Shown: positions 46,364 through 57,840, numbered from the stretch's first letter. The stretch is 64,000 nucleotides of DNA from Acinetobacter vivianii (GCF_014635885.1 NZ_BMDR01000005.1:1-64000), one strand, 5' to 3'. Made by a program: numbers and translations. The notes: a model not told the origin generated them from the sequence alone.

Positions 46364-46786
46364 TCAGGTTTTATAGGTCGACAATAGAATACTGGTTTCA
46401 CTATTGTAAATGCCTGAAATATTTCGGATTCGCTCCAAAGCCTTATCAAAATTTTCCAGACTGTCTGATTGTAGCTCGACCAGAATATCCCATTTTCCAT
46501 TGGTGGTATGCAGACGCTCTACCGCAGATTCGAGACGCAATTCGCGGATGACGGCTTGGGCTTTGGTGCCCTCAACCATAATATTCATCCATGCCCGAAT
46601 GATATTTTTCTCTGCACTGGGGCGGAAGCGCACTGTATAACCTGTAATAACACCAGTCGATTCCATATATTCAATTCGCTTCTGTACCGTTGCGCGAGAA
46701 ACACGCGTTTTGGCCGCCAGATCGGTAATGGACATCCGTGCATTGTCTTTGAGTAATCCTAATATAATATGATCGATATTGTTCAT
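46364..46786 (-). CDS. Lrp/AsnC-family regulator
   Basis: About 140 residues from Met at 46786 (MNNIDHIILGLLKDNARM); an upstream ATG at 46807 is in frame. The N-terminal helix-turn-helix (ITDLAAKTRVSRATVQKRIEYMESTGVITGY) is followed by an Lrp ligand/dimer domain (AQAVIRELRLESAVERLHTTNGKWDILVEL). It is divergent from gdhA and the ast operon, with a 15 bp palindrome between them, so control of arginine/glutamate catabolism is a good guess. Effector is presumably an amino acid. Confidence 0.9.
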   Translation of the reverse strand: MNNIDHIILGLLKDNARMSITDLAAKTRVSRATVQKRIEYMESTGVITGYTVRFRPSAEKNIIRAWMNIMVEGTKAQAVIRELRLESAVERLHTTNGKWDILVELQSDSLENFDKALERIRNISGIYNSETSILLSTYKT

Positions 46787-46851
46787 TTTGATATTTACTA
46801 TTAGCAAATTGATAAAAAATAATTCATTTTAATCATTATAACGAATTTTGT

Positions 46852-46866
46852 GAATCAATTTGATTC
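46852..46866. promoter_or_regulatory. Candidate Lrp-type operator upstream of gdhA
   Basis: GAATCAA-T-TTGATTC is a perfect 15 bp dyad in the AT-rich region between the divergent Lrp-type gene and gdhA. Lrp proteins favour such AT-rich dyads; binding is inferred. Confidence 0.5.
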
Positions 46867-47008
46867 TTAATAATAATCTTATACAAAACCCCAAGCATTT
46901 TTGATTCAGTGAAAAGAAACACAGTGCGTATTAGGGAGGATGGGGTAGGACGCCCTGAAAAAAAGGGAATCTGTGAATAACAGGGACAATTGATTAATTA
47001 AGGAATAG

Positions 47009-48283
47009 ATGATGTCTTTATCATATGCGGCTCAAAACGGTAGTGCTTGGCAAACTTTTCTTACTCAAGTTGATCGGGTAGCACCTTATCTGGATGCCGA
47101 CCTCAGCAACTTTGTCAACACATTGAAAACCCCAAAACGTACCTTGATTGTTGATGTTCCAATCGTGATGGACGATGGTTCAATCCGTCATTTTGAAGGC
47201 TATCGTGTACAACACAACTTATCACGTGGCCCAGGTAAAGGCGGTATTCGTTATCACCAAGATGTTGAATTAAATGAAGTCATGGCATTGTCTGCATGGA
47301 TGACCATTAAGACGGCTGTATTGAATCTGCCGTTCGGTGGCGCTAAGGGCGGTATCCGTGTAAATCCAAAAGAACTTTCACCGCGTGAATTAGAGCGTTT
47401 AACCCGCCGTTTTACCAGTGAAATCAGCCCAATTATCGGCCCTCAAATTGACATTCCTGCGCCAGATGTCGGCACCAATGCCAATATTATGGGTTGGATG
47501 ATGGACACCTACTCAAGCATCAAAGGCCATACGGTCACAGGTGTGGTAACGGGTAAACCAGTTCATTTAGGTGGTTCATTGGGCCGTGTTCGTGCCACAG
47601 GTCGCGGTGTATTCGTAACCGGTATGCAGGTTGCAGAACGTATCAAGTTACCAGTTGAAGGCAGTAAAGTGGCTGTACAGGGCTTTGGTAACGTGGGTAA
47701 TGAAGCTGCCTATCTGTTCAGCCATGCAGGCGCTAAAATTGTTACGGTACAAGATCACACGGGCACGATTTTCAATGCAGAAGGCTTGGATGTTAAAGCA
47801 CTGCAAAAACATGTCGTTGAAACTGGCGGCGTGAAGGGCTTTGCCGATTCAACTGTGATTTCAGATGAAGAGTTCTGGACGGTTGATATGGATATTCTGA
47901 TTCCAGCAGCACTGGAAGGTCAGATCACGGTTGAACGTGCGCAAAAATTAAAAGCCAAAATCGTGCTTGAAGGTGCAAATGGTCCAACTTATCCAGAAGC
48001 GGATGATGTCTTTGTTAGTCGTGATATTACCGTTGTTCCAGATGTGATCTGTAATGCGGGTGGTGTAACCGTCAGTTATTTTGAATGGGTTCAAGATATG
48101 GCGAGTTACTTCTGGAGCGAAGACGAGATCAATGAACGTCTGGATAAATTAATGATTCAAGCGATTGGTGATGTCTGGAATACCGCAGCACAGAAAGAAT
48201 GTAGTTTGCGTACTGCTGCTTATATTTTGGCGTGTGAACGTATCCTGAAAGCGCGTAAAGAACGCGGGATTTTCCCAGGCTAA
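47009..48283 (+). CDS. gdhA: Glutamate dehydrogenase (Glu/Leu/Phe/Val family)
   Basis: A 424-residue dehydrogenase that interconverts glutamate and 2-oxoglutarate plus ammonium. The catalytic-lysine motif [13 protein letters not shown] and the substrate-binding [10 protein letters not shown] are clear, and the NAD-fold region [14 protein letters not shown] follows. The start may be the first or second of two adjacent ATGs (47009 or 47012) behind AAGGA. It lies 82 bp before astC on the same strand. The AST pathway yields glutamate, so this enzyme would feed the TCA cycle. A hairpin at 48309-48334 lies in the gap. Confidence 0.93.
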   Translation: MMSLSYAAQNGSAWQTFLTQVDRVAPYLDADLSNFVNTLKTPKRTLIVDVPIVMDDGSIRHFEGYRVQHNLSRGPGKGGIRYHQDVELNEVMALSAWMTIKTAVLNLPFGGAKGGIRVNPKELSPRELERLTRRFTSEISPIIGPQIDIPAPDVGTNANIMGWMMDTYSSIKGHTVTGVVTGKPVHLGGSLGRVRATGRGVFVTGMQVAERIKLPVEGSKVAVQGFGNVGNEAAYLFSHAGAKIVTVQDHTGTIFNAEGLDVKALQKHVVETGGVKGFADSTVISDEEFWTVDMDILIPAALEGQITVERAQKLKAKIVLEGANGPTYPEADDVFVSRDITVVPDVICNAGGVTVSYFEWVQDMASYFWSEDEINERLDKLMIQAIGDVWNTAAQKECSLRTAAYILACERILKARKERGIFPG

Positions 48284-48308
48284 TCCATCCCTTAAAAATT
48301 AGAGTAAA

Positions 48309-48334
48309 GGGCTTGTTGTGCATTCAACAGGCCT
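48309..48334 (+). other. Intercistronic hairpin between gdhA and astC
   Basis: A 10 bp stem GGGCTTGTTG/CAACAGGCCT with G-T pairs, no T-run. It may cause partial termination or processing between gdhA and the ast genes. Confidence 0.35.
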
Positions 48335-48365
48335 GAAGATTAAAAACAGGAAGTGAGTAAATAAA

Positions 48366-49571
48366 ATGAGCGAAGTCGCAATTACACGTAGCAATTTTAA
48401 TGATTGGATGGTTCCAGTTTTTGCCCCGGCAAATTTCATTTTAGTACGTGGTGAAGGTTCTCGTCTGTGGGATCAAAACGATAAAGAATATATTGATTTC
48501 GCTGGTGGGATCGCGGTAAACGCTTTAGGTCATGCACATCCTGTGGCAGTAAAAGCCTTAACTGAACAAGCTCAAAAGCTGTGGCATATTGGTAATGGTT
48601 ATACCAACGAGCCAGTATTACGCCTTGCAAAACAACTGGTCGACAGCACTTTTGCCGACAAAGTCTTTTTCTGTAACTCAGGTGCAGAAGCCAATGAAGC
48701 GGCGTTGAAACTGGCACGTAAAGTTGGGTTGCTCAGCGGCAATGCAAACAAGAACCAGATTGTTGCTTTTAAAAATGCCTTCCACGGTCGTACTTTATTT
48801 ACCGTAACGGCGGGTGGTCAGCCTAAGTATTCTCAAGACTTTGCACCATTACCAGGTGGCATTGAACATACTGCATTTAATGACCTTGAAGCAGCAAAAG
48901 CCGCGATCACTGAAAATACTTGTGCGGTAATTGTAGAACCAATCCAAGGTGAAGGTGGTGTTCTGCCAGCAGATATTGAATTCCTGAAAGGCTTACGCGC
49001 ACTCTGTGATGAAAAAGGTGCGGTACTGATTTTTGATGAAGTACAAACTGGTGTCGGCCGTACAGGTTCATTGTATGCCTATATGAATACGGGCGTAACG
49101 CCTGACATTCTCACCACTGCAAAAGCATTGGGCGGTGGCTTCCCGATTGGTGCAATGATCACCACAGATCATTATGCCAACATGTATGCAGTGGGTGATC
49201 ACGGTACAACCTATGGTGGTAACCCATTGGCTTGTGCGGTTGCTGGCGCGGTATTTGAATTTATTAATACACCTGAAGTGTTAGATGGCGTAAAACAGCG
49301 TCATCAATATTTTATTGATGCTTTAAACAAGATCAACGCTGAATATGGCTTATTCAAAGAAATTCGCGGTCAAGGTTTATTAATCGGCTGTGTACTTAAA
49401 GATGAATATGCAGGTAAAGCCAAAAATATTGTGACTTTAGCGGGTGAAGAAGGGTTATTGGCTTTGGTTGCGGGTACAGATGTGGTTCGTTTTACCCCTT
49501 CATTGATCATTCCTCAACAGGATATTGATGAAGGTCTAAATCGTTTTGTTCGTGCATTAGCACGCCTCTAA
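48366..49571 (+). CDS. astC: Succinylornithine/acetylornithine aminotransferase
   Basis: A 401-residue class-III PLP aminotransferase. The PLP lysine is in [13 protein letters not shown], the cofactor Asp in [14 protein letters not shown], and the stretch [19 protein letters not shown] is a family hallmark. It is the first gene of astCADBE and transfers the amino group of N2-succinylornithine to 2-oxoglutarate. ArgD-type enzymes have the same fold and can do both reactions, but the operon context decides for AstC. Confidence 0.93.
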   Translation: MSEVAITRSNFNDWMVPVFAPANFILVRGEGSRLWDQNDKEYIDFAGGIAVNALGHAHPVAVKALTEQAQKLWHIGNGYTNEPVLRLAKQLVDSTFADKVFFCNSGAEANEAALKLARKVGLLSGNANKNQIVAFKNAFHGRTLFTVTAGGQPKYSQDFAPLPGGIEHTAFNDLEAAKAAITENTCAVIVEPIQGEGGVLPADIEFLKGLRALCDEKGAVLIFDEVQTGVGRTGSLYAYMNTGVTPDILTTAKALGGGFPIGAMITTDHYANMYAVGDHGTTYGGNPLACAVAGAVFEFINTPEVLDGVKQRHQYFIDALNKINAEYGLFKEIRGQGLLIGCVLKDEYAGKAKNIVTLAGEEGLLALVAGTDVVRFTPSLIIPQQDIDEGLNRFVRALARL

Positions 49572-49592
49572 GTCTGCTGTGAGCATCTAACC

Positions 49593-50636
49593 ATGATGAT
49601 TGTTAGACATGCAGCGCATCGGGACTTAGATGATATTTATCGTTTAGCGCAACGAGCGGGGGAGTCTGGCATTGGCCTGACTTCCTTACCACAAAATAGA
49701 GACATTCTGGCTGAACGTATTACACGCACCACACGCACTTTAGCGGGTCTAACCGAAAAGTGTGAGGCAAGTTATCTGTTTGTACTGGAAGACACTAGCA
49801 CGCACAAGATTGTGGGTGTGAGTGCAATTGAAGTTGCAGTCGGACTGAATGAACCGTTCTACAACTTTCGGGTGGCAAAACAGGTGCACGCCTCTAAAGC
49901 CTTAAATGTGTATAAGACTTTAGACACTTTGTTTTTAAGTAATGATCATACCGGTTGCAGTGAACTCTGCACCTTATTCCTCGATCCTGAATATCGTAAA
50001 AACCAGAACGGCAAATTTTTATCCAAAGTCCGTTTCCTGTTTATTGCTGCCTTCCGTTCTTTTTTTGAAGAACGACTGATTGCAGAAATGCGTGGTTTCT
50101 CTGACCAGAATGGACGGTCACCCTTTTGGGATTCACTCGGTTATCTGTTTTTCAATATGGATTTTGCCGCAGCGGATTATCTCAGTGGTGTCGGGCAAAA
50201 AGCTTTTATCGCAGAGTTGATGCCAAGATTTCCAGTCTATGTTGACTTGCTGTCTTCCGAGGCGCGTGAAGTGATTGCAGAAGTGCATCCACATACGCTG
50301 CCAGCGGCAAAAGTGTTGATGTCTGAAGGTCTTAAATATCAGGGTCATGTCGATATTTTTGATGCGGGACCAACACTGGAAGCCAATACTGCCGAATTAC
50401 GGGCGGTGACGGAGAGCCGTTTGCTCAAAGTCAAACTTACTGAGAAGGTTGAAAGTACCGAGACGCATTTTTTGGTTGCCAATGACCAATATAAAGATTA
50501 CGCCGTGTTGCTGATCAATAACAAAGTCGATGAAAGCGAGACTTTACATTTAACAGCAGCACAAGCACAGGCACTGAATATTGCTGAACACGATGAAGTA
50601 CGGGTTTTAGCATTAGAAAAAATGGAGAAGAACTAA
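49593..50636 (+). CDS. astA: Arginine N-succinyltransferase
   Basis: A 347-residue enzyme transferring succinyl from succinyl-CoA to the alpha-amino group of arginine, committing it to the AST pathway. Typical features are [46 protein letters not shown] and [16 protein letters not shown]. It lies 21 bp behind astC and its stop overlaps the astD start by 1 base (TAATG). Full family length. Confidence 0.95.
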   Translation: MMIVRHAAHRDLDDIYRLAQRAGESGIGLTSLPQNRDILAERITRTTRTLAGLTEKCEASYLFVLEDTSTHKIVGVSAIEVAVGLNEPFYNFRVAKQVHASKALNVYKTLDTLFLSNDHTGCSELCTLFLDPEYRKNQNGKFLSKVRFLFIAAFRSFFEERLIAEMRGFSDQNGRSPFWDSLGYLFFNMDFAAADYLSGVGQKAFIAELMPRFPVYVDLLSSEAREVIAEVHPHTLPAAKVLMSEGLKYQGHVDIFDAGPTLEANTAELRAVTESRLLKVKLTEKVESTETHFLVANDQYKDYAVLLINNKVDESETLHLTAAQAQALNIAEHDEVRVLALEKMEKN

Positions 50637-52105
50637 TGTCACAAGGTGCATTATTAATTGATGGTGCTTGGATTCAAGGACAAGGGACTGCATTCGCTAA
50701 AACAAATCCAGTGAGCAATGCACAAATTTGGGCAGGGCATGAAGCAAGCCAAGCTGATGTTGAACAGGCATGTCAGGCAGCACGTCAGGCATTTCCAGCT
50801 TGGGCACGCTTAGCTTTAGAAGAGCGTATTACAATTATTGAGCGTTTTGCGGGTTTATTGGAACAAAATAAAACCCAATTGGCTGAAGTGATTAGTCAGG
50901 AAACCAGTAAACCGCTTTGGGAAACTTTAACCGAAGTACAGTCGATGATCGGTAAAGTGGCGATTTCAATTCGTGCTTATCATCAACGTACAGGGTTCAG
51001 CGAAACTGAAATGCCAGATGGGGTGGCTTCACTACGTCATCGTCCACATGGCGTTCTCGCTGTATTTGGCCCCTATAACTTCCCTGGTCATTTACCGAAT
51101 GGTCATATTGTTCCTGCACTTATCGCAGGCAATACCGTGGTATTTAAACCAAGTGAACTTACCCCTTGGACAGCGGAAGAAACTGCAAAATTATGGCAAC
51201 AGGCGGGTCTACCAAAGGGTGTGCTGAATATCGTACAAGGAGGACGCAGCACAGGTGAAGCACTCGCTGCGGCTGAGCAGATTGACGGTTTGCTGTTCAC
51301 GGGCAGTGCCAATACGGGTTATCACTTGCATAAACAAATGGCAGGCGCGCCTGAAAAAATCCTTGCTTTGGAAATGGGTGGCAATAATGCCCTGATCATT
51401 GATGAAGCAAACGATATTGATGCAGTGGTGAATTTAGCTGTCCAGTCGGCCTTTGTTTCTGCGGGACAACGTTGTACTTGTGCACGCCGTATTATTGTTA
51501 AACACGGTGCCAATGGTGATGCTTTCATTCAACGTTTTGTTGAAGTCGCGAAGAACTTAGTCGTAGGAAGCTGGAATGCTGAACCGCAACCGTTTATGGG
51601 TGGTGTCATCTCGGCACATGCCGCGGAACAGATGTTGGCAGCACAAAGCAAGCTCATCGCTTTAGGTGCAAAACGATTGTTGGAAATGACGCGTCCACAA
51701 GCGGATAGTTCATTGCTTACTGCGGGTATTTTAGATATCACTCAGGTGACCGATATTCCTGATGATGAATACTTTGGTCCATTGACCACGATTTATCGCT
51801 ATAACAGCTTCGATGAAGCTTTAAACATTGCCAATAACACCCGCTTTGGTTTGGCGGTGGGTCTGGTGTCTCCTGACCGTGATTTATTTGATCGTGTGTT
51901 GATTGAAGCGCGAGCAGGCATTGTGAACTGGAATAAACCATTAACAGGTGCATCAAGTGCGGCACCATTTGGTGGGGTTGGGGCATCAGGTAATCACCGT
52001 GCCAGTGCCTTCTATGCAGCAGACTATAGCGCATGGCCAATGGCGTCACTGGAAAGTGACAGCGTTACTTTACCTTCAAAATTATCACCGGGCATTGTGC
52101 TGTAA
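50636..52105 (+). CDS. astD: Succinylglutamate-semialdehyde dehydrogenase
   Basis: A 489-residue NAD-dependent aldehyde dehydrogenase that oxidises N-succinylglutamate 5-semialdehyde. The Asn of [12 protein letters not shown], the Glu of LALEMGGNN and the Cys of [10 protein letters not shown] are in place; [14 protein letters not shown] is an AstD hallmark. Translation is coupled to astA. AstB follows 32 bp later. Confidence 0.95.
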   Translation: MSQGALLIDGAWIQGQGTAFAKTNPVSNAQIWAGHEASQADVEQACQAARQAFPAWARLALEERITIIERFAGLLEQNKTQLAEVISQETSKPLWETLTEVQSMIGKVAISIRAYHQRTGFSETEMPDGVASLRHRPHGVLAVFGPYNFPGHLPNGHIVPALIAGNTVVFKPSELTPWTAEETAKLWQQAGLPKGVLNIVQGGRSTGEALAAAEQIDGLLFTGSANTGYHLHKQMAGAPEKILALEMGGNNALIIDEANDIDAVVNLAVQSAFVSAGQRCTCARRIIVKHGANGDAFIQRFVEVAKNLVVGSWNAEPQPFMGGVISAHAAEQMLAAQSKLIALGAKRLLEMTRPQADSSLLTAGILDITQVTDIPDDEYFGPLTTIYRYNSFDEALNIANNTRFGLAVGLVSPDRDLFDRVLIEARAGIVNWNKPLTGASSAAPFGGVGASGNHRASAFYAADYSAWPMASLESDSVTLPSKLSPGIVL

Positions 52106-52137
52106 GTCGGCTCGTATAGGGACACAGGGAGAGAAAA

Positions 52138-53478
52138 ATGTCAGGTTATGAAATTAATTTTGATGGTTTAGTGGGGCCGACCCATCATTATGCAGGCTTA
52201 TCGTATGGTAATGTCGCATCGACCAAAAACCGTAATAATGCGTCAAATCCTAAATTAGCTGCAAAGCAGGGATTAAAGAAAATGAAAGCGCTTGCGGATT
52301 TAGGACTCAAGCAAGGTGTCTTTGCACCACAAGAACGTCCGCATGTGCCAACACTGCGCCGTTTGGGTTTTACGGGCAGTGATATTGATGTCATTACCCA
52401 AGCCATGCGTACTGCACCAGCACTATTATCATCATTGAGTTCAGCATCATCAATGTGGACTGCGAACTCATGTACGGTGTCGCCATCGGCAGATAGCGCG
52501 GATGGTCGCATGCATTTTACTGCAGCAAATCTGAATAATAAGTTCCATCGATCAATTGAGCATCATACGACCACACGTATTCTTCAAGCAATGTTCAAGA
52601 ATGATGTATATTTCGCGCATCATGAAGCATTGCCAGAAGCGGCACTGTTCGGTGATGAAGGTGCAGCCAATCATAACCGACTTGGTGGTGCTTATGATCA
52701 GGCTGGTGTACAGGTCTTTGTTTATGGTCAGCAACAGCTCGGTGGAACTGTCGCACCGCAAAAATTCCCTGCACGTCAAACCCGTGAAGCGAGTGAAGCG
52801 ATTGCACGTTTACATCGTCTAGATGCGAAACGCACGGTGTTCATTCAGCAAAATCCAGATGTGATTGATCAGGGCGTATTCCATAACGATGTGATTGCTG
52901 TGAGTAATCAACAGGTCTTGTTCCATCATCAACAGGCTTTTTTAAATCAGGCCGATGCATTGCATGAAATCCGTCAAAAAATGACAGGGATCGGGCAAGA
53001 GTTTGTATCGATTGAAGTGCCTGAAAGTCGTGTCAGTGTAGATGATGCGGTATCGACTTACTTGTTTAATAGCCAGATTCTGACCCGTGCGGATGGGGGC
53101 ATGAGCATTGTGGTACCAGAAGAATCACGTCAGAACAAAGCGGTATGGGACTATTTGAGTGACATGATTCAAATGGGCACGCCAATTGATGACATCAAGG
53201 TATTTGATCTGCGTGAAAGCATGCGTAATGGCGGTGGCCCTGCATGTTTACGTTTACGTGTGGCGGTGAATGACGCTGAACTGGCTGCGGTCAATCAAAA
53301 CCTGTTTATGAATGATGCATTGTTCAAAACCTTAAATCAGTGGGTGGATCAGCATTATCGTGATGAGTTAACGCAGGACGATTTGGCCGATCCAAACTTA
53401 TTGATCGAGAGTCGTACCGCGCTGGATGAACTCACGAAGATTTTGGGCTTAGGTTCGGTTTATCACTTTCAGAGATAA
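52138..53478 (+). CDS. astB: N-succinylarginine dihydrolase
   Basis: A 446-residue amidinotransferase-fold enzyme converting N-succinylarginine to succinylornithine, CO2 and ammonia. The N-terminus [21 protein letters not shown] and the later [15 protein letters not shown] are diagnostic. It belongs to the ast operon between astD and astE and has full family length. No anomalies are visible. Confidence 0.96.
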   Translation: MSGYEINFDGLVGPTHHYAGLSYGNVASTKNRNNASNPKLAAKQGLKKMKALADLGLKQGVFAPQERPHVPTLRRLGFTGSDIDVITQAMRTAPALLSSLSSASSMWTANSCTVSPSADSADGRMHFTAANLNNKFHRSIEHHTTTRILQAMFKNDVYFAHHEALPEAALFGDEGAANHNRLGGAYDQAGVQVFVYGQQQLGGTVAPQKFPARQTREASEAIARLHRLDAKRTVFIQQNPDVIDQGVFHNDVIAVSNQQVLFHHQQAFLNQADALHEIRQKMTGIGQEFVSIEVPESRVSVDDAVSTYLFNSQILTRADGGMSIVVPEESRQNKAVWDYLSDMIQMGTPIDDIKVFDLRESMRNGGGPACLRLRVAVNDAELAAVNQNLFMNDALFKTLNQWVDQHYRDELTQDDLADPNLLIESRTALDELTKILGLGSVYHFQR

Positions 53479-53511
53479 ACATTCAATAACGGCTTTTAAG
53501 GATGAAAGTAC

Positions 53512-54486
53512 ATGGTTGATCTACTCGCATTGACATTGGCGCAACAGACACCTGAGCAAACGCAAGGTGAAACAACTGGATTTACATGGCAGTGGCTAGG
53601 TGAAGGGCTATTGCAATGTACGCCAAAAACGGCTTATAGAAAAACCATCGTGCTTTCTGCGGGTATTCATGGCAATGAAACTGCGCCCATCGAATTGTTG
53701 GCCCATCTCATTCAGGATTTGTTTGCTGGACAGCTGGGTTTAGCAGTCCGTGTACTTTTCGTATTGGGAAATCCCGCTGCGATTCGACAAGGGGTTCGTT
53801 ATCTTGAAAATGATATGAATCGCATGTTCTGCGGTGCTTATCAGAATTTAACTCAGGATCAGGAAACCGAGCGGGCTGCACAATTAGAGCAGGTGATTGC
53901 GGATTTCTTTGAACAAGATCATGTTGATGCGCAACGTTATCACTATGATTTACATACGGCCATTCGTGCTTCGCTATTGCCTGTCTTTGCCTTATTTCCG
54001 TATCAGACACGACCTTATGATGATTTCCTGATTCAAAGTTTAAATGCTGCCAATCTGGATGCTTTGGTTTATCACAATGCGGCTGGAAAAACCTTTACCC
54101 ATTTCACCACTGAACGTCTTCAGGTAGCGAGCAGTACGCTGGAATTAGGCAAGGCCAAACCTTTTGGTGAAAATGACTTAGCCGAGTTCGCCAGTACTGA
54201 CCAGATGCTGCGTGCCGTACTTTCAGATCAGGCTTTACCTTGCAGACAGAAATCTGACATTCGCCAGTTTAAGGTGGTGGATTCTATTTTAAAGCAAAGT
54301 GACGATTTTCAACTCAATCTGAGTGCTGATGCACCTAATTTTTCTACCTTTGAGCAAGGCGAAGAAATTGCGACGCAGCAAGCAGGAAATTATGTCGCGC
54401 ATGATCAGCAAGTCTGGATTTTATTCCCGAATCCCAATGTAAAAACAGGGCTTCGAGCTGGATTGATATTAAAAGAAATGAAATAA
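53512..54486 (+). CDS. astE: Succinylglutamate desuccinylase
   Basis: A 324-residue zinc carboxypeptidase-like hydrolase releasing glutamate and succinate, the last AST step. Zinc ligands are in [11 protein letters not shown] (His, Glu) and YDLHTAIR (third His). The later [15 protein letters not shown] carries the catalytic Glu region. It ends the operon; a bulged hairpin at 54487-54514 follows without a T-run. Confidence 0.95.
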   Translation: MVDLLALTLAQQTPEQTQGETTGFTWQWLGEGLLQCTPKTAYRKTIVLSAGIHGNETAPIELLAHLIQDLFAGQLGLAVRVLFVLGNPAAIRQGVRYLENDMNRMFCGAYQNLTQDQETERAAQLEQVIADFFEQDHVDAQRYHYDLHTAIRASLLPVFALFPYQTRPYDDFLIQSLNAANLDALVYHNAAGKTFTHFTTERLQVASSTLELGKAKPFGENDLAEFASTDQMLRAVLSDQALPCRQKSDIRQFKVVDSILKQSDDFQLNLSADAPNFSTFEQGEEIATQQAGNYVAHDQQVWILFPNPNVKTGLRAGLILKEMK

Positions 54487-54658
54487 GACATCGCCAATGA
54501 AGCGGCGAGATGTCGTTATGGAATGGTAATACATGGAGTTTGAATATGGATGTTCAGTAGAACAAAACGCGTCAAGGAATATCGTCTAGATATCCGTTTT
54601 TATGAATCAAATACAGCAAGGACAGGTTGTCATAAGAATACAGTTGGAGTGACCGTGT

Positions 54659-56149
54659 ATGAGTAACAATAACGAAAAGACATTTCCATCAGGCCAAGCC
54701 CTGAGTGGACAATATGTACCACAACAGGATGTCACCAGTTTATCGGGTACTTCAAGCGCAGAGATTGAAGTGGGTAAACCTTTGAAACGTGCCATGACCA
54801 AGCGTCATCTGGTGATGATTTCATTGGGTGGTGCAATTGGAACAGGGCTGTTTTTGGGCTCGGGTGATGTCATTTCTCAGGCTGGTCCAGTTGGTGCGAT
54901 TCTCTCTTACCTGCTGGGTGGCGTGATTGCTTACATGGTGATGCTGTGTTTGGGTGAACTTGCAGTACAAATGCCAGTGTCGGGTTCTTTTGGTGAATAT
55001 GCCAGAACTTATATTGGCCCGGGTACGGGTTATATGATCACATGGCTGTACTGGCTCACATGGACGGCAACTTTAGGCACCGAATTTACCGCTGCCGCTT
55101 TATTGATGCAGGAATGGTTTCCTTCTATTTCAATGTGGACGTGGACATTATTATTTGCAGGGCTGGTTTTTACCCTGAATGTCAGTTCTACGCGGCTCTT
55201 TGCAGAGTCTGAATTCTGGTTGTCTTTGGTCAAGGTCTTGACCATTATCTGTTTTATTGGATTGGGTTTGGCCGCCATTTTTGGCCTGATTTCCTATCAT
55301 GGGCATGAGTCAGCGCCATTGTTTAGTAAATTGACAGAACATGGCTGGTTCCCAAATGGTATTTTCCCGATTTTTGCGACCATGTTGATTGTAAACTTTG
55401 CATTCTCTGGGACAGAGTTGATTGGTGTTGCGGCTGGTGAGGCAGAAGAGCCTGCTAAAACCGTACCCAAAGCCATCAATGCGGCCATCTGGCGCTTGTT
55501 GATTTTCTTTGTGGGTACCATTGTGGTGATCTGTGCATTACTGCCTTATGAAATGGCAGGTTTAAATGCCAACAGTGTCAGTAATAGCCCATTCGTTACG
55601 GTATTTAACTATATTGGCATTCCATACGCCGAAGACATTATTCGCTTTGTGATCATTACTGCGCTTTTATCTGCTGCAAACTCAGGTTTATTTGCCGCTT
55701 CACGCATGATGTGGTCATTGTCTGCCAAGAACCAGTTACCGAAAGTATTTTCAAAACTGACTCGTTCAGGTACACCGATTATTGCCATTATTGTCACCAT
55801 GTTTGGTGCAATTCCGGGTTTATTGTCAGAACATTTTGCTCCTGAAACGATTTTTAAGAACTTACTGGGGGTTGCTGCCTTTACTATGGTGGTGGTGTGG
55901 ATTTCGATTTGTGTTTGCCAATTTAACTTCCGCAGACAATGGATCAAATCAGGTAAAACAGTCAAAGATCTTAAATTTGCTGCGCCGTTATTTCCGTTAA
56001 CCCCAATTTTAGGTGGCTTATTCTGTGTGATTACCTGTATCAGTATGGTGACGGATCCTTCAATGCAGGTCGGTTTTGTCTGCTGTATCCTGTTCATTAT
56101 TGCCTGTTATGCGAGCTACAACATTTTCTATAAAAACAAAGTAAATTAA
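54659..56149 (+). CDS. Amino-acid permease of the APC family
   Basis: A 496-residue transporter with ~12 helices. The N-terminal KRHLVMISLGGAIGTGLFLGSG and the GVAAGEAEEPAKTVPKAIN motif are typical of the AAT/LysP-GabP group. It lies 172 bp after astE in the same direction with the site GGAG, so arginine, ornithine or another feeder amino acid is the likely cargo; residues for specificity cannot be judged. It ends with a strong terminator. Confidence 0.88.
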   Translation: MSNNNEKTFPSGQALSGQYVPQQDVTSLSGTSSAEIEVGKPLKRAMTKRHLVMISLGGAIGTGLFLGSGDVISQAGPVGAILSYLLGGVIAYMVMLCLGELAVQMPVSGSFGEYARTYIGPGTGYMITWLYWLTWTATLGTEFTAAALLMQEWFPSISMWTWTLLFAGLVFTLNVSSTRLFAESEFWLSLVKVLTIICFIGLGLAAIFGLISYHGHESAPLFSKLTEHGWFPNGIFPIFATMLIVNFAFSGTELIGVAAGEAEEPAKTVPKAINAAIWRLLIFFVGTIVVICALLPYEMAGLNANSVSNSPFVTVFNYIGIPYAEDIIRFVIITALLSAANSGLFAASRMMWSLSAKNQLPKVFSKLTRSGTPIIAIIVTMFGAIPGLLSEHFAPETIFKNLLGVAAFTMVVVWISICVCQFNFRRQWIKSGKTVKDLKFAAPLFPLTPILGGLFCVITCISMVTDPSMQVGFVCCILFIIACYASYNIFYKNKVN

Positions 56150-56180
56150 GTCATAAATTTCATATAAAAATCATATAATC

Positions 56181-56226
56181 GGCGAATAGGTTACAGATAT
56201 TTTCTGTAGCCTATTCGCCTTTTTTA
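56181..56226 (+). terminator. Strong terminator after the permease
   Basis: A 17 bp stem (GGCGAATAGG.. paired with ..CCTATTCGCC, one mismatch) with loop TATTT is followed by TTTTTTT. Confidence 0.9.
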
Positions 56227-56339
56227 TGGGATAACTTTTTAACAGATATTATCAGTAACACTTCGATAAGCTGCTTTTATTCAATCAACAATTTAACCCT
56301 CGATGTGTTTACATATTGTGTAAGAATGATAGCCTGTGA

Positions 56340-56367
56340 TTGTGAATGCAAAAATAAAAGGTATAAC
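56340..56367 (+). promoter_or_regulatory. Sigma70-type promoter of the pqi operon
   Basis: TTGTGA (56340-56345) and TATAAC (56362-56367) are 16 bp apart, 52 bp before the first pqiA start. The stretch TAAAAGGTATAACT around the -10 also occurs in the duplicated elements at 3817 and 5682, probably by sharing a -10 rather than a regulator. Confidence 0.5.
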
Positions 56368-56419
56368 TGGGACAAGTCATTTTTAAATATGAAAGAATCT
56401 AAGTAATGGGCAGGGCTTT

Positions 56420-57070
56420 ATGGCGAATAAAAATAATCAGCCCTTAGCAATCGGTCAGCAAGTCAGACTCACTGAACTGGCAGGTTGTGAAGAATGTGAT
56501 GCGATTTACCGTAGGGTAGAGCTTGTATCGGGTGAACGGGCTTACTGTACCTGTTGCGGTGCAGAGTTGTATCGTCGAGGTCATTCCTTTTCGTCCTTGC
56601 TTGCTTTAGTCATTACTGCATTAATTGTGTTTGTGATTGCCAATAGTTTTCCAATCGTGATCGTTGAACTCCAGGGAAATACCTCACAAACCACTTTGAT
56701 TGGTGCTGCATGGACCATGTTTCATATTGATCGGGCACTGGTCGGAGTATTGATCCTGATTACGACATTTATTGTGCCTTTGGTTGAGTTGTTATTACTC
56801 AGTTATGTGCTGTCTTGTATCAGTCTATTTAAGCGTCGACCAAAATATTTAACCCCAGCGCTCCGAATGCTGTTTTTATTCCGTACTTGGGGCATGGTTG
56901 AAGTCTTTCTCATCGGAGTGTTGGTGACTTTGGTCAAACTAGTCGGGATGGTGACTGTGATTCCTGGTGTAGCGCTCTGGGCATTTACCTTATTAAGTGT
57001 ACTGTTGGTCTATATTGCTTCGGTAAAGATCAAGGATCTCTGGGACGAAGTTGATCGGAGTCTTGGATGA
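56420..57070 (+). CDS. pqiA: PqiA-like membrane protein, first half
   Basis: A 216-residue protein with one PqiA domain. A zinc-ribbon-like start (CEECDAIYRR ... CTCCGAELYRRG) is followed by four membrane helices (LLALVITALIVFVIANSFPIV; ALVGVLILITTFIVPLVELLLL; LFRTWGMVEVFLIGVLVTLV; a last helix near residue 190). E. coli PqiA has two such units in one ~417-residue chain; here they are two genes overlapping by 4 bp. The complex with PqiB and PqiC forms an intermembrane lipid-transport route. Confidence 0.85.
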   Translation: MANKNNQPLAIGQQVRLTELAGCEECDAIYRRVELVSGERAYCTCCGAELYRRGHSFSSLLALVITALIVFVIANSFPIVIVELQGNTSQTTLIGAAWTMFHIDRALVGVLILITTFIVPLVELLLLSYVLSCISLFKRRPKYLTPALRMLFLFRTWGMVEVFLIGVLVTLVKLVGMVTVIPGVALWAFTLLSVLLVYIASVKIKDLWDEVDRSLG

Positions 57071-57840
57071 ATAACAACAAAGAAGACGAAATCGGAATAA
57101 TAGCGCCTCATCTTCCTGCCGCTGATTTAAAGGTTAAAAACTATCTCAGGGCAAAAGATGTCGGTTTAATCCAGTGCCATTGCTGTGGATTACTCAATGC
57201 TGTCGCGAATAAAAACGCGGAAGAAGAACATCTGCAATGTTCCAGATGCAAGAGCGGTTTGCATGTACGTAAACCTCAAAGTTTAAATCGTACCTTCGCT
57301 TTAGTGGTTGCGGCTGCTATTTTATATATTCCAGCCAATGTATTACCGATGACAGTTACAGATTCATTATTGGGACGTCAGCAAGATACGATTATTAGTG
57401 GAGTCATTTATTTCTGGCAAAATGGGGATTATCTGGTGTCTGTGGTCATTTTTATGGCCAGTATCTTTATCCCGATTTTAAAATTACTGATTCTGGTATT
57501 TTTACTCGTTGCCGTCTCCATGCAGTCTTCTTCAAAATTGCATTTTTCACCTGAACATTGTGCCTTGCTGTATCGGATTGTTGAGTTTATTGGACGCTGG
57601 TCAATGATTGACGTCTTCGTCGTGGCATTATTGACCGCATTGATTCAGATCCAGTCGCTTGCCACAATTCTGGCTGGACCGGGCGCTGTAGCTTTTGGCG
57701 CTGTAGTGGTCTTAACCATGTTTGCTTCCATGAGTTTTGATCCACGGATTATTTGGGATAATTATTTCAAGGCAAATTCAGTGCATGATCCACACGCTGA
57801 ACATTTAAAAACAACCACGATTCATCAACTGAAAAGTTAA
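57067..57840 (+). CDS. PqiA-like membrane protein, second half
   Basis: A 257-residue paralogue of the preceding protein: zinc-ribbon-like motif CHCCGLLNAV ... CSRCKSGLHVRKP, then helices with NRTFALVVAAAILYIPANVLPM and IGRWSMIDVFVVALLTALIQ. The latter is the PqiA signature also seen as RTWGMVEVFLIGVLV in the first half. Its ATG overlaps the previous stop, so the two should be made together and pair as subunits of the inner-membrane part of the PqiAB system. Confidence 0.85.
   Translation: MNNNKEDEIGIIAPHLPAADLKVKNYLRAKDVGLIQCHCCGLLNAVANKNAEEEHLQCSRCKSGLHVRKPQSLNRTFALVVAAAILYIPANVLPMTVTDSLLGRQQDTIISGVIYFWQNGDYLVSVVIFMASIFIPILKLLILVFLLVAVSMQSSSKLHFSPEHCALLYRIVEFIGRWSMIDVFVVALLTALIQIQSLATILAGPGAVAFGAVVVLTMFASMSFDPRIIWDNYFKANSVHDPHAEHLKTTTIHQLKS

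Noticed and set aside
56355..56368. Third copy of the duplicated element before the pqi operon
   Set aside because: Only TAAAAGGTATAACT is shared, explained by a -10 box within a sigma70 promoter. The flanks do not match.
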